From Lichenostomus cassidix (taxonomy: Eukaryota > Chordata > Aves > Passeriformes > Meliphagidae), in the NCBI GenBank assembly GCA_008360975.2, contig CM039183.1, forward strand, positions 40,229,850 through 40,293,849: DNA of 64,000 nt. Reading direction: 5' to 3'. Of the stretch, positions 25,501 through 38,409 are shown piece by piece. The position numbers were made by a program, and so were the translations under genes. The notes beneath the pieces were generated by a model that saw only the letters and a list, made by a program, of their open reading frames with translations, was not told the DNA's origin and made no database searches. Each line of letters starts with the position of its first letter. Within the stretch, counting starts at the first letter, position 1.

Positions 25501-27849
25501 CTGCCAGCGGATGTTTTATTTAAGAACAGTCTTGTACACAATAATTAATGTTAAGAGGCCATGTTTCCCTGCTGAGCAGTAGCTTATGCAGGAGCAGTTC
25601 CATTTCCTATGCTAGAAAGGCATCAAGGTGCTGCCCTCCAGCAGTAGGGAAGGTCAGCTCCTGGCCCCACAAACACCTCTGCCAGGCTGGCAAGGAATTT
25701 GCCATGGGGCAGCCTAATAGGATTAAACAAACACTAGTGCCAGGGCGAGAGAGGCACAGAAGAGGACCCTAGTCACTGAGGGACACTAGTGGGTGCATTT
25801 ATTAAACCAACGTTGATAAAACCTCTGACCCTTGCATCTCCCTGATTCAAGCCTGAATAATGCCAAGGAAGCTTACTTCTTTGTTACTGTCTCACTTCCC
25901 CATGAACTTCTCTCTTTGTCCTGAGCTGATGCTTGCTTTGCCACAGGATTCATGTTCCTCCCTGGCTCCATCTCTCTGGTTTAGGGGATGGGAATGGAAT
26001 CAGCAAGCTGGGTTTTAACCCTGCCTCCTTTCACATTCCCCATCAAGCACGTCTGAGGGACATAATGTGACCCTCACAGGTCACATTTTAGCTATGGAGG
26101 ACACACAGGTCTAGTTTGAACCCATGGAGTAGTCTCCTTGTAAAGCTTCTGTAGAGAAAACACTTGTCTAAAAAGAGATGCACCCATCCAAAATCAACTT
26201 TCCGGTCGTGTGTACACACCCATCCAGGAGTGCACCACAGCGAGCCACCCCTTAATTCCACCCACCTGACCTCTGCACTGACACACCTGGGTGTGCACAT
26301 GGTCCCTCCAATCCCCTGCCCAAGTCTTCTTGAAAGGAAAAAGATAAATGCATTCACAGAAGATCAGCAAGCCACTCTACAGAGTTAAGGGTTTTTTGGT
26401 GTACTGGAGGATCTTTAAACACCTAAAGTGCCACTTTTATTGAAATGAGCACTAAATAAATAAATTCAAGGTAGTGATTTCAGTGCAAGCGGAGTCAAAT
26501 CAATGTTAAAAGATTATGAAAAGCTCCAAACAATAAACACAGCATGAGAGGGACATAATCGTCACAAGAAAGTATAGCCATTGCACCTGCATTATTCTGC
26601 TATATAAACGTTTCACAAGGACTGGTACCAAGTATATTAAAAATGATGCCAGATTCCCAGGGCCCTTTGTCCTCCCAAAGCCTCCTCCCCACTCAGCTGG
26701 CTCTTTTGGCAATGCTTTCAGCCTGGCTCTTTGCAGGCGCCATGAGGAGTGACAGGCTAAAAACACCCCCAAACACCCACACTCTGCCCCACAGGGAGGG
26801 ACAGGGAGCAGCCAGAGAGGTAGGTGCTGTTTCAGCTTTGCCATGCAACCAAGAGCGCTACTCCTGCCTTGCACTTGCCCCGAGGCATTGCCCCCTCCCA
26901 GATTAGCTCAGATCCAGCACTGATGATATTCAGATCTCTGTCTCTTTCTCTCTTAGATATAAAAGCATGTAGGAACCTACAGGGAGTCAGAAGTTCACAG
27001 ACCGTCTGGTACTTGCTTGAATTGATGTGAACCTCTGCTGTGGAAATTTTTCTGGGACATGCTTTCTCATGAGCACGCCACACTTTCAGTCTGGGTGAAA
27101 ATACCACAAGAATAACCTTTCTCATGGTATTTCAGTATTTATTTTCTGGTTCCTGTCCAACCCTAAATCAGGAAGTGCAGAAGCGTGAGAAAATTTTATA
27201 AAAAGAAAAAAAGAAGTTAAATAATGGGTTTTAAGTCTAGAAAAAAATTCTGTTCTGCTCAAGCCCAAGGCAAAAGTTTGTTCTTGTTTTATTCATACAG
27301 GTTCATACATTTTTAGCTGCTGCTGCTGCAAGAGCTGTCACATCACTGTGAGGCCATCAGCAGAGAGGCCAGGGGAAGCCCTGAGCCTTGCTCTTGACTT
27401 CTGCTGTTCTATGGACTCTTTAGCCAAGTCATTTAGGTACTGTGAGTGTGCATTCCCAGCCTCTCTATGAAGATAGCTAATATTTATCTCAATTTGAGAG
27501 GTGCTTCAAGATTCTTGGGTGAAATTTCCTATGCAAGTGTAAAAGTTTTTTCGAAAAATTAATATACTTATGCTTTTTACCCCTTACAAGTGTAATTGAG
27601 CCTGTAAGTACCCCTTTAAGTCTTTAAACAGTGGGATCCTTTCATAGTGACTTAGGATATGATGTAATGTCTATGCATTGTTAACAGGACCAAAGTGTAA
27701 TAAACATTCATTTTAATGAACAAAGCAAAGAGATGTAACTCAGAAGACCCATGGGGAGATGTGTTGTATAGTGTTGCCATGTTTGCATACATGCTTTTCT
27801 GACTGCAGTCAGCTTTAACAAGGGTAAAATACTATTGATGTTAAATCAC

Positions 27850-27903
27850 ATGTGGGTTTTTGTTGTTGTGGGGTTTTTTGTTGTTTTGTTGGGTTTTGTT
27901 TAA
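27850..27903 (+). repeat. G/T-only low-complexity tract
   Basis: A run made almost entirely of G and T (GGGTTTTTGTTGTTGTGGGG and onward), with T-rich and G-rich islands alternating. This is simple-sequence DNA with no further annotation supported. Confidence 0.8.
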
Positions 27904-28164
27904 ATGAGCCTCAGAATTGCAGGGGTGTTCCTAAAGACATAATGGCTGCATCTGTACTAATAAGCTAAATGTGTCCAGGACTGCGCAGTGGCCCCAAGGC
28001 CAACTGGCATGGAAAAGCCTACCTCCATGCTATTGAACTCTTCTCACCTCCAGAACAGCAGGGCCACATCCAACCCACCTCCTGGGAACTGGCGCTGGCT
28101 GGCACTGACTCCAGCACCATGCCAGGAATTGTTTGGGAGAGCATTAGCTGGCACCAGGCTCGGC

Positions 28165-28265
28165 CATGCCAGAGACCATTCGAACAATTAACAGCGCAGA
28201 CATGCAAGTGCCAGGGCCTGGCATCATTCCCTGTCACTGCTCGATTTATTAATATCAAGTAGCCA
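28165..28265. promoter_or_regulatory. weak candidate conserved noncoding element
   Basis: The patch keeps CpGs (CATTCGAACAATTAACAGCGCA, GCTCGATTTATTAATATC) among AATTAA and ATTAAT cores in an otherwise CpG-poor setting. Conservation is inferred from texture only. Confidence 0.18.
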
Positions 28266-29877
28266 TGTGGCCTGCAGAGCCTTTATTGCTGGTGACAGTA
28301 CCAGGAAAGGAGAAAGTTGGGGTTACTTTTGCAAGGCTGGCAGATAGAAAAAAAGCAGGCTGCTTGGGTTCTTTTCTTGTAAACTCCACATGCTTTATAT
28401 GGAAATTATTATGAGACAATCAAAGTGGAACCCTGCAATGCTGCCTTGGCAAAGCTGCTTTTCAGCCTTGTAGTGTTTTGAAAAATCCTTCACGCTCAAA
28501 AGTGCTCAGTACTAAAGAATACCTGGTCAAACTCATTTTACTTATTTTTATTTTAATAAAGTGATGTAACCAGGACAACGTATTGTTCTTACAAGTCCAC
28601 CATGTCCCATGAAGTCCCTGGAACCTGGTGGCACCATAATATTTAGTTACAACTAAATAACTAGGACATCCAATGCTACTGCATGTGAATCCTTTACAAA
28701 TAAAATGTCTTGCCTAAACTCCTGTTCTCCACTGTTGTTTGGATTATGTTCAATTAAAATTAAATGGGGCTCTAGAAATCTATGTTCTTTCTTTCATGTT
28801 TTCCTAGAAAAAGATTGCAAGTAGTACATGGAAATCAGGGGGAGGTTATTGTGTTCCTATCTGAGTACTAAGTATTCTTTTTCCAGAAATGACCTAGCAT
28901 TAGAGAGAAATTATCAGTGCCACATGTGCACAGCAGAAGCATCTGTCTTTGATGTATGATTTGCATACCAAGTGGGAGCATTAGGTTATCAAATGCTAAC
29001 CTTGATGCCTTCTAAATAGTTGAATATGAGGAACCTACCCATTCAGCCCAACACTTCACATCATTAGCATACAAAAATTTTAGCCTTTCCCTTTCTTGCT
29101 GGGAAATGAATGCTCAATCACTCAAAAGAGAAATTGCTTTCTCTTGTTGACACAGCAGTGGATTGACAGGCTAAACAGGCTTCTGAACCCTCCCGTAAAA
29201 AAATTGTGTCAAGAAGTGATGGTCCAGGAACGGACAGCCAGGATAGCTGCTTCATCTACTTATTTCAGTGTATGACCCACACTGGAAGAAAGCATAGAGT
29301 CCAGGGCCCCACCAAATTAAATATTTGCTAATCTACAACAGGCAGTTGCCCTGAGGAGCTCTTGGTGGAGCAAGGTGCTGATGCTGGTTTGGGAGACCCA
29401 AGTTCTGCTACTGTTATTGCTCACGAGTTTGTTTCTCTTCCTCCCTACCTCTAGGCTCAGTTCAGGAAAATAGCATGTGCTTAACCTCTCTGATTTCAAC
29501 AACAATTTAGGCACCAAACCAATGCTGTAATGCTTTTCTGAGTAGGCATGTGCTGTTGGTCAAGCCAGAGGCTGTTCCATACCTGATTTCTGCCAGCAAG
29601 AGCTTTTCAGCTGCCTGAACACATACCTAAGCTTTAACATTTAGCCCTCATTTGGAAGAAGAGCCAGGCTTCCAGAAACTGCAGACAGTGATTTCTTTTG
29701 TTGGGTTTGCTTTCCCTCCACTTTCAGTTTTACCTCTTTCTGCATTTCTCACTGGTCCAGTCAGAATGGGGAGCCTCATGAGCAGAGCTCATTCCAGCCT
29801 CACAACCAGATTTATCCCACTTGAGAGATCCTGGCAGTACTGCAAAGCACCTGGGCTGAACTTGGTGCTGTTTCTAA

Positions 29878-29942
29878 ATGATAGTCTGAAGTCTACTTCA
29901 GACTATCATATTAAAGACTCAGTCTACTTGAGCTTTAATATT
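29878..29942. repeat. two adjacent inverted repeats (twin hairpins)
   Basis: The first is a perfect 14-bp inverted repeat: arms 29878-29891 and 29896-29909 around a TCTA loop. Immediately after it, 9-bp arms at 29908-29916 and 29933-29941 enclose an inner stem (CTCA with TGAG) around another TCTA-containing loop. Both centres share the 9-mer AGTCTACTT (29890-29898 and 29921-29929), so the hairpins are related, as if a template switch copied a short segment back and forth. No transposon ends or target duplications are evident. Confidence 0.85.
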
Positions 29943-30873
29943 ATAGTATTCATGGCATCCTTTCCCATCTTCATCCAAGGCTGGCTGCGGGAGTTAACAT
30001 CAGCAAGCTGATGTTAATATGATATCAGCATAACACAAGAGAATTCCTGTGACTTAGAGCTGGCCAAGATGGGCTCCTCTGCCTGGTCCCTGGACCAAGG
30101 CAGCCTCTGCAAAGGCTTGCTAGATTGTCATAGAGTATGCACTGCCAGCTTGTGAGCTTTGCCAAAAACTGTGTTAATTCTTGATGATGGCTGCTGCTCT
30201 ACAAGGAAACAAAAGGCTGCTCTGCAAACACTCAGCCTGCTTGCAGCATTTCGTGTGGGGTTCAGCTTTAAATGTCTTTTGCCCCGGCACCTTAGCAAGA
30301 TTTTTTGGTGCAATAGGAAGCTTAGAAGCCAGAGGAATTCATAAGGCCAGTCCTTGATTCATCCTGTAACCTAAAAATACAGACTGATTCCTGCAGTGGT
30401 TATTTTAGTACCAGACAGCAAACTGCTTCCTTGAGATGAAAAGGCTCAAATACCGGCACCCTCCTCATAAACAGGATCTTGAGATATATGGAGAAGAGTA
30501 ACAAAATTTAGACTGCAAAAGGCTCACACAAATGCAGACATAAAAATACACAAACATGCCAACAAGGCAAGATAAGCAACATAGCTCTTCACAGAAATTC
30601 CTGTCTGTCATTCTTTTTGAGGCAAAATAAGTAAATAATAATACTACTAATCATTTACCCCCACAAAAAAAATCAAAAAATAAAGCAATTAAGCTCTCCC
30701 TTTTGTTTCTACTAGGCTCTTCCTGCACTTGAGAGTTACCAGTCTAAACATGCTCTCCCAGCCGTTCTACACCTGAAGGAATATGAGTTCATAAAAAGAC
30801 TGTAAAGATCATGTAGCACTTTAATACAGCACCCAGTGTTCTCCTTGCCTCTTACCCTGGAGGTTGGCCCCAG

Positions 30874-30917
30874 CTTATATAAGAAGGGAAAGGAGGAGGG
30901 GGGGAGGGAAAGGGGGG
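30874..30917. promoter_or_regulatory. palindromic TATA motif beside a G-run (G4-type) tract
   Basis: CTTATATAAG (30874-30883) is a perfect 10-bp palindrome containing TATATAAG on both strands. Fifteen bases on, the plus strand has G-runs at 30898-30904, 30906-30908 and 30912-30917. Because the first run is seven G long, the tract fits the usual four-run G-quadruplex pattern. Read on the minus strand, this is a C-rich element followed by a TATA box, an arrangement seen in some core promoters; no downstream transcript could be recognised. Confidence 0.4.
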
Positions 30918-33900
30918 CAGAAAAATAGAAAGAAGGTGTGTTTTCACAACACAGTCTATTTTCTGTCAGATGCACCAAAGACACTCCAAGTGCATGTGTT
31001 TGAACTGTAAAGTCTTCACACTTTGCAGCCAACACTGTTGGTGGAGCTTCAGCAAGGAGGGACACATCTCTGGGGAGTCCTGAAGTCATTTTATGTACAA
31101 CTCTTTGCCATTGCCCTTCCTGATGTCTTGAATCAATCAGTGCTACACTCTCTTCTTAAATGTAGAGTCTCCAGAAATAACTGTGAGTACTCCATGACAG
31201 GAAATTTAACTCTCCCTAGCAAACAAATAGCCACTGATTCCAAAAGGACTCTTCTGAAGTAAACCACTCTCAAAGGATTGACTCCCTACTTATTTCCACC
31301 ACTAGGATTTTAAGGGCAGCCTTTCTGTGTAAGCAAGAGCCAGGTGTGTCTGAAACCTGGTGAATCACCATTCAAGAGAAGGTTTCAAGAGTCCAGCTAC
31401 TATTTTGAGATCTGACAGTAATATAGCTGTAACACAGATTTCTTCAATGTAGAAGAGGGTAGTGAGAGTTTCCAGCTGAAAAAGTCCTTTCTCATCACTT
31501 TCAATATCATTTTGCTTGTGGTTCACTGAAAATGAGACGTAAATGAATAAGTGAGCTTGGAGGTGTTGAACCTGAAACAATTTTTATAGAGAAGTAAGAG
31601 GAGCAATAAGGTCAACAGCCAGCTAATATTACAGGAAGTACACGGGTGTGATCTCCGCTGTAACGCCATTGGAGTCACCAGAGGTACCTCCAAAGAGGTA
31701 CTGCAGCGGAATTCATTGTGACAAGGGATGTTATTTCAGGTGGGAACAGCCACGGCTTTGGGGTTGGGTGGAAAGATGCTCTTCATGGAGCACAGACTAG
31801 CCCCTGTACCTTTGGAGTGCAGGAAGATCCGTACAGTTTGGACAAGCACACATGACTCAGGGACTCTCATACCTCTCAGTCTCCAGTGTTGGCTAAGAAA
31901 TCTCACAGGCCGATTTTCATGTGTTTACTCAGCTATATTAGCCTTTCTTTCTGAGAAACACTGTCTTGACAAGAGAAATTACCTTTCATCACACCTTAGA
32001 AAGGGTTCAAACACAAGTTTGTTTTGCTCTCATTTTTGGGTTGGGCAGATGCAAGGGTGTTGTTTCTGATTTTATCCAAGCTGGTTTATTCCTGCTTTTG
32101 CTTTCGTGTGCCTGTTGTCTTCAGGAGAGCATTCCCTGCAGTAATAAGGTGGCATCTCCCCAGACTGCCTCCAAGCTACCGCTGACATTCATGCTGCAAC
32201 CCATCCTCTGTCAGAGGATGAGCAATCAATTAGATAGTCAAGAGCTCCTCGGAGCAGATTTTCCAAGACCCAGTGAAAAATAAGAAAAATGTTAACAACT
32301 ATGCCAGGCTACCCCACGCTTCTTACAAGAAAGCAAGCAGAAAAAGAGCTTTGTCCTTCAGCTGATAGCCTCTCTCACACAGGCTCACACAGCAGCCAAC
32401 AGCCTCTTTCCATGTGCTCCCACAGCTAGGACACAGCTCCAAGTAGGGGGCAGGAGAGTGAGGGAGACCATCTTGGTTGTTTTCAAGAATGGATGGCAAA
32501 ATGTAGCTTTTCCAGTTAAATCCTTCACTGATATTAGGGACAGGCACAAACACTCTCACACTGAAATCCCACCAAAATCAGAAGCTGCTTCCTACCACTC
32601 TCCTGCCTCCCACCCCCCACACCTCTAGAGAGGAGACCAGTGTCCTTCTTCCTAAGATTCAATGGTGGGGGCCAGCTGGGCCTGTCAGTGGTACCAGGGC
32701 AGCGAGCAAGCCTATGTGAGCACCTCATTCATGCACACCATTCAGGATATACATACAACAGGGGCTGAATTTTGTTGCTAGAGACTCCCTCTGTTTTGGC
32801 TCTTCTCAGCTTGTGAGTACTTTTCCTTTATAATCTGCACAGTGCTCAACCTGCGTAATTTTCAGCACATGCACACAGCATTTTCTGTGCCTGCTGCTTC
32901 TCAGAACACTTTGAACAGGCTCAATAAAAACACATTTATGCCGATGTTGGCTTCTTTTGTCAGAGCAGAAATAGTCCAGCTCCATCCCACAGACCTCCTA
33001 CTGCTCTGTGTGTGTTAGAGCCAGCTCAAGTGCTTCTGCTGTGCCCTGCCAGCTCTACCCTTGCACCCTCTTGCTTTCCCTACCACCCCCCTCCATCTTA
33101 GGAAATAATTAGCTAAGAAGAAATAATAAAGTAATATGGAGTGCACTTCTGAGGCTTCCGACAGCTGTTGGCAGCTGCTCTTGTACTCCTGGTGCTGCTC
33201 CACTTCCCTAGAGAACCACATAAGCCTTCCCTTCCCAGTGCCCCCAGCCTCTGTGCACCTGGGCTGAGGTCAGAAGAAGAGGAAGGCACGGGTTTAACAC
33301 CAGCCTCTCGCAACACATGGAAATTACAGGAGTGGGGAGTGTGCATTTCCCTCGGGGCAGAAAAAGCAAGCCTTTGCAGAGTCGCAGTGCCCCACTGCAC
33401 AACACTGCCATAATGAATAGGTAGGCTGCAGGTACAAGCTATTAATAAGCCCTACAAAGTGCTATTAAAGCAGCATACACATCTGTGGTGTTGCTTGCCT
33501 CAGCCCAAAGTGTCACAAATTATCAGCACAACAGCAGAAAAGGATATCACAGCCTGATGAGCACTTTTGAGGGATTTTGCAGTATGAAAGATAATGGAGC
33601 AAGTCTGCAGAGCTCCCTGGCACCAAGACAGGCACCAAGGGGACATCCCTTCACTTCCTACTTCTCAGGAGAGATGGCCAAAGGGAAAGACTGGCTCCTT
33701 TGCTGTGTCCTCTCAGGCCCCAGCTGCTCTACCAGGAGCTACTACAAAGGTGTCAGTAAATAGCAGTGATGAAATTTCCTCCATAAGAGCCCAAATAAGT
33801 GTCAAGTACTCCACCACAGAAGTATGGCCAGGGAGCAAAGCAATACATTATTGTTGCAGGAGGCCAGACATAACCAAGCACTCCTAATGGGGCTGAGGCA

Positions 33901-36702
33901 AGGGCTTTGCCATCCATTAGCTACCTGCTGAGCATAAAAGTCTTTGGCTGCATGGGTGTACTGACAGAGCATGTTTGTATGCTCTTCCTCTAAATAACGG
34001 GAACAAACAAAAATACAGACTGTAGTAAAAGCTACGAGAGATGCCTGTAGCTGCAGTCCTGCAAGAACAGGATTTCTGGTTCTGGGCAGTTTAGAAGCAG
34101 TGGGAATAGCTGTTCAATAGCATTTTGTCTAGTATCTGGTCCCACCTGTGGACTCATGCAACAGGGAGATCAGGATTTGCTAACATTCCAGGAATCTCTG
34201 TGCTACCCTGTGTAGTCTGGAACATTCCTTTCACCTTGCCATATACATAACATGACATATGTTCACTAGTTTTCACTGATGTCATATGATTGCAATATCC
34301 TTATCCGATTAGCAAGCTCGGGCATGCTTGGCTCATGTTGTATCTCAATTAATTTTACCAACAAACATTGATGTACTAAATCCTGAAACAATGCCTACGT
34401 AACTCCCCAGGGCATTGTTTTGATTCCACCCTGGAACAAGGTCACTCTCCTCTTGACTGATGGTTTTTTATTCTTTATCTTTTCCTAACAGTTGTTTCTT
34501 AAACAAGATTTTTACTGGCAATAAAGAGAATAATCCTCACAAACTGTTTCAAAAGTTAATGTGTCCTGTTAGCTGTTGTTCAGAAGCCTAAAGTACATAT
34601 TTTAATTTCACTGCTTGTTGGATCCAATAGCCAAATATGGATTTGAGGCTTCCTCTGACAATCTGAGTACCCTGAAAAAGAGAGATGCACAGCTAGGAAG
34701 CATACAGTCTCCAAAATAAGCCTGACTGCATTTGCAGAGTGCCAAACATACTGATCTGAAATTTTCTAACTGCAGTCAGTGCCAGGCCACACTTCCCCAA
34801 AGCACTGCATTGCTGCACCCTACATGCCCCTCTGGCACCTTTTACCTAGGACAGCTGGGAGAATCTCTCGAGGAAGATGTGCTTTCACTATTGCCTAACT
34901 TACTTGCCCATACATCCCACCTGGATGGGAGGACCATGGGTCCTTTCTGTGATGCTTTTTTTTATTTCCTGCCATATCAACTCCGCTGGAAAAGAGTTCT
35001 GAGCTGTTCCAGGATCCTGGCATGCTGCCTCCTCCATCCTGCCTGCTCCCAGCACAACCCAGTCCACCCTACCAATATATTATCCTCCAGTGACTATTGC
35101 AAGCCACTTGTCTGGAGACCATGATTCTCCAGCCACTTACACCTTTTGAAGCTTTTTTCATCATCCAGGGCACCCGAGATTTGTCCCCTGTGCTGGGTGG
35201 ATGCTGGGGGACTGTGGGTCTCTGCCAAGGGGTTCAGCTCCAGACTTTGCTTCCAACGAATGACCTGCAAGTGAAATGTAAGAAAAGTAGTATCCAGATC
35301 ATCATCTGGTATAAATCAACAAAGCCCCACTAAAGACATTAAAGCTCTACTGGTTTACACCATCTGGGAATTTGGCCACAGGGAGGACTTAATGTTTTTA
35401 GCCTTTATCACAGATATACATGGGAGGAAGGCTAGTGCCCTATCTGCTCTCAGCTAGCATTACCAACCCCTACAGAGATCAATAGGAGCTCCCTGCTCAC
35501 ATCAAGAGCAGAATGATGCCCTAAAATTAGCATGTGTTTGAATCAGTGCATTGTATCTTGTTTGCAGATTAGTAGCACTGAGCAGATATTGAGGGCATCG
35601 GAAAGCTAGCCAGTTTAAACAAAGTAAGAATTGACCTAAATTTCTGCTAAGCTGAAACTGATCTTTTTGGAAGGGAGAGAGAAGAAAAGGTGTTCAGAAA
35701 TATTCATGGTTTTGTTCATTTGATTATTTCAGGCACCTAGCTTCAGCAGACAAGAAATAGTGAAATTTCACATACTTGGACCAAACCAGGAGGTGTTGGC
35801 CTCCTGTCCTTGGAATGGAAGGCTTCAATTCTAATTTACAGACCAAACAGATAATGACAAATAGGCTTTGGGTAGTTTATCTAAATCCTCCAAAGCTGTG
35901 CCCATCAGCTAGCTATCAGCTTGGGCAACAACTTGGTTAGTCCACAGTGTCTTGTAAAGAAAAATCATATTTGCTGTGTAGTGTTTCACATATTTCTGCA
36001 TGCTGTCTCACAACTATATTCTAAATAGCAAAACTGAAGGAAATCTGGAGTGAAATGAAAGGAACATGTTTATTCTTTATATTTATGGTGGCAATAAATT
36101 TCCTTAAGGCACTGCCTTTTTCGTTTAATGCAGTGAGTACCAAATATGGGCTGGGTGATGGACGTTTTATGAATCCAGCCTTGCCTTGAGCAATTGATTG
36201 CTTAATTGAAAAGATTAAAGATTAAAGAAGCAGGCAAAAATAAGAAAGTGAAAAAAAAAATTACCATGAACAGGCTATAATTATATATCAGTTTCAGCAA
36301 GTTAGGATGTAAATTACAATTATAATAGAAGATTTAATACAATTAAATCTTCAGTAAACAGCCTTTTCCTCCAAGAACACTTCTATAATATTTTACAACT
36401 TTTGTACCTTACTGAAAGTCCCACACTCTGCTTTGTAGCTTATATTTCTTTAAACCAGACAAGATTATTTTTGTCATTGTATATTTCTTTTTCTGTGGAT
36501 AATATTTTTCCTGCTGGAAGAAGGTAAAGGGTGTATGCAGAGTACAGTTTCCTCTAGGTCCTAGCATATTTCCTCCATCTGTATCTATGCCAGGAGCCAA
36601 AAAAGACCCAAGTGAGTTGCTATTTCACAACACAGAAGTGTAAGCACTCTTGTTTACTTTCTGTTGTTTATTCATCTAGCTCTGCCTTTTTCTTGTTGAT
36701 CA

Positions 36703-36716
36703 CATATATATGTGTG

Positions 36717-36747
<31 letters not shown>

Positions 36748-36748
36748 T
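36703..36748. repeat. (AT)n / (TATG) microsatellite
   Basis: An alternating AT array with a TGTGTG interruption near its start and a TG interruption in the middle, ending in a T run. The interruptions suggest an older, partly decayed repeat. Confidence 0.93.
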
Positions 36749-37954
36749 TTAATCAAATATAGCCAATGGGTGAATGATTAGAGATCCAGTGAAAAGAAAA
36801 ATTACTGAGATGGACTGGTTAATGATGTGAGGTGGTTTTGCTAGTGTATTTATCCACTGATTCTGCTGTTATGAATAATACACATATTCATCATGCCACT
36901 GCTTCGAGGAACAATGTTCTCATCCAGGCCCTCTGTGCATTTTAAGTAGCTGTGGCTTCCCCTGAGATCTGGGACTAAAGGACTAAACTTATCTTTTGTG
37001 TAAACTCTACAGAGATCAGTGAAACCACTGAGACCTAGGATGAATCTGACCCAGGGAAAGAGATTCTCAAGAGCCCCATTTAATCTCTGTCATAGCATGA
37101 TTTTCCCCAGGAATCACCATAGCCATCCATCTCTCTAACACACATAATAAATAATTTACTCATAGATATAAGGGAGCACTTTGCTTCCATCTACTAATGA
37201 TTTTAGCTCTGAAAGGGGCTTTACCATGCTTAAATCCTCTTTATATTGCCTGACACATTCAAAGTACCATTATGATAAAATGAGATGAGAAATGGAGACA
37301 GCACAGCACAGTAGTTGTCAGCATTTCCACTGCAATTTTTAGGTGGATCTTCAGCTATTTAAATACCTGAGTGAGATTCATCTGAAGTCCCCTCAGCTGT
37401 CTAGTCAACAGAGACCAACACTTCTGTGGGGGTCTCTCTGTATTACAGATTGAGCCTACACAATGTGTAAAAGTTTTGACAGCTAAAGCCGAGTGAGATG
37501 AATCCCATTCCTAAATATCTGTTTGAACTCAGTCCCTTCTCATCAAGTTTGGTGTCCCCCTGACACTTGCCTTGCTGTACTCTCTTAAGCCACAGTGAAG
37601 GGGCAACAGTAGGACCCTGGGATTTGGCTTCAGCCATCTGCAAGTGCCTCCCTGCAAACACCAGAGCTGGAAACAGGATAAAATTGCAAATGTCAAGATA
37701 GTTCTCATCTCCAGAGGCCAGCTTTCAGTCTTGCTTACATGCTGGCCTGAGGCCTGCTGAGTGTGGCAAGTGCAGCAGCAATGCTCAGGACTAATGTCTT
37801 TCTAGCAGAGAAATGTACTTGCTGCAATCCTTTCCTCACCTGCACAGGGTCTGACCTCTATTTGACTGACCCCTGTGTTATGTATATTTGAGTACTCTCC
37901 TCTCTAGGTCAAAATTACCTGAATGTTGGCTTTTCCTATCAAATGCTGTTCCAG

Positions 37955-38235
37955 TCTAGAAGCTTCCGATATAAGTCTTTCATGATAGCTTTAATATCTC
38001 CGGTTAATTTCCTCCGTCATCTGCCCTTTTTTATTGCCGTAAGTAATTCATTTCCATACCTGGCACTGCACCTTTTAAGGATTGATTTAAAATTAATACA
38101 TGAATAAAACAGTATAAATAATGTATGGTTGCTGTATTTAATATTAATAGCCATTAAATGAGGAAAAAAATTGCATACCTGCAGATGATTTGCAAAAGGA
38201 CCGTGGGGCCATAATATTATATTTCAAAGAGAGAC
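37955..38235. promoter_or_regulatory. candidate conserved noncoding element (long TAAT-rich block)
   Basis: About 280 bp with repeated homeodomain-type cores (GGTTAATTTCC, AAGTAATTCATTT, AAAATTAATAC, TATTAATAGCC), a TTTTTTATTGCCG word, and retained CpGs in otherwise AT-rich DNA (TTCCGATA, CTCCGG, CCTCCGTCA, TGCCGTAAG, GGACCGTGG). No frame stays open across it. This texture is the strongest enhancer-like signature I see in the window, but no alignment supports it. Confidence 0.32.
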
Positions 38236-38359
38236 ACTGAGGTTGCCCAATGCTTTCAATCAAAAGAGATTTTTTATTTCAGTTGCCTACAGATGTGTCA
38301 GATTTCTCTCCTGCAGAGATTCTTTGGAGAACAGACTTTTGCCTCAGAATGCAGTGCAA

Positions 38360-38409
38360 TTTTCCACAATGTGCATAGCAATATTCACTGCTATGCACAT
38401 TGTGGAAAA
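38360..38409. repeat. perfect 21-bp inverted repeat with 8-nt loop
   Basis: The arm at 38360-38380 is exactly reverse-complementary to 38389-38409, with ATATTCAC as the loop. Pairing stops at once outside the arms, so the stem is isolated. A transcript would fold into a tight hairpin, but a conserved microRNA precursor usually has a longer stem with bulges. A recent template-switch event is the simplest explanation. No open frame, transposon end or terminator context is associated. Confidence 0.92.

Larger units (their letters stand above)
19501..29877. other. noncoding block, no gene recognised
   Basis: Mixed composition without recognisable exons. The frames at 20450-21144 overlap each other in a GC-rich patch and have no domain signature. 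A C-rich run occurs at about 19510-19520. The segment 24660-24725 contains short repeats of a CCTTTCCACTCC-like word. Other internal items are listed separately. No transposon fragment was recognised with confidence. Confidence 0.55.
29943..38359. other. noncoding block, no gene recognised
   Basis: No exon, RNA gene or transposon recognised. Open frames are short or overlapped; 34732-35124 (130 codons) is the longest single-frame stretch and has no recognisable domain. Composition is AT-rich apart from 32.3-33.4 kb. Internal G-rich, AT-repeat and candidate enhancer elements are listed separately. Confidence 0.55.

Noticed and set aside
38360..38409. MicroRNA gene or bacterial-type terminator
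   Set aside because: The stem is too short and too perfect for a typical microRNA precursor, no known mature sequence was recognised, and terminator logic does not apply in a vertebrate genome.
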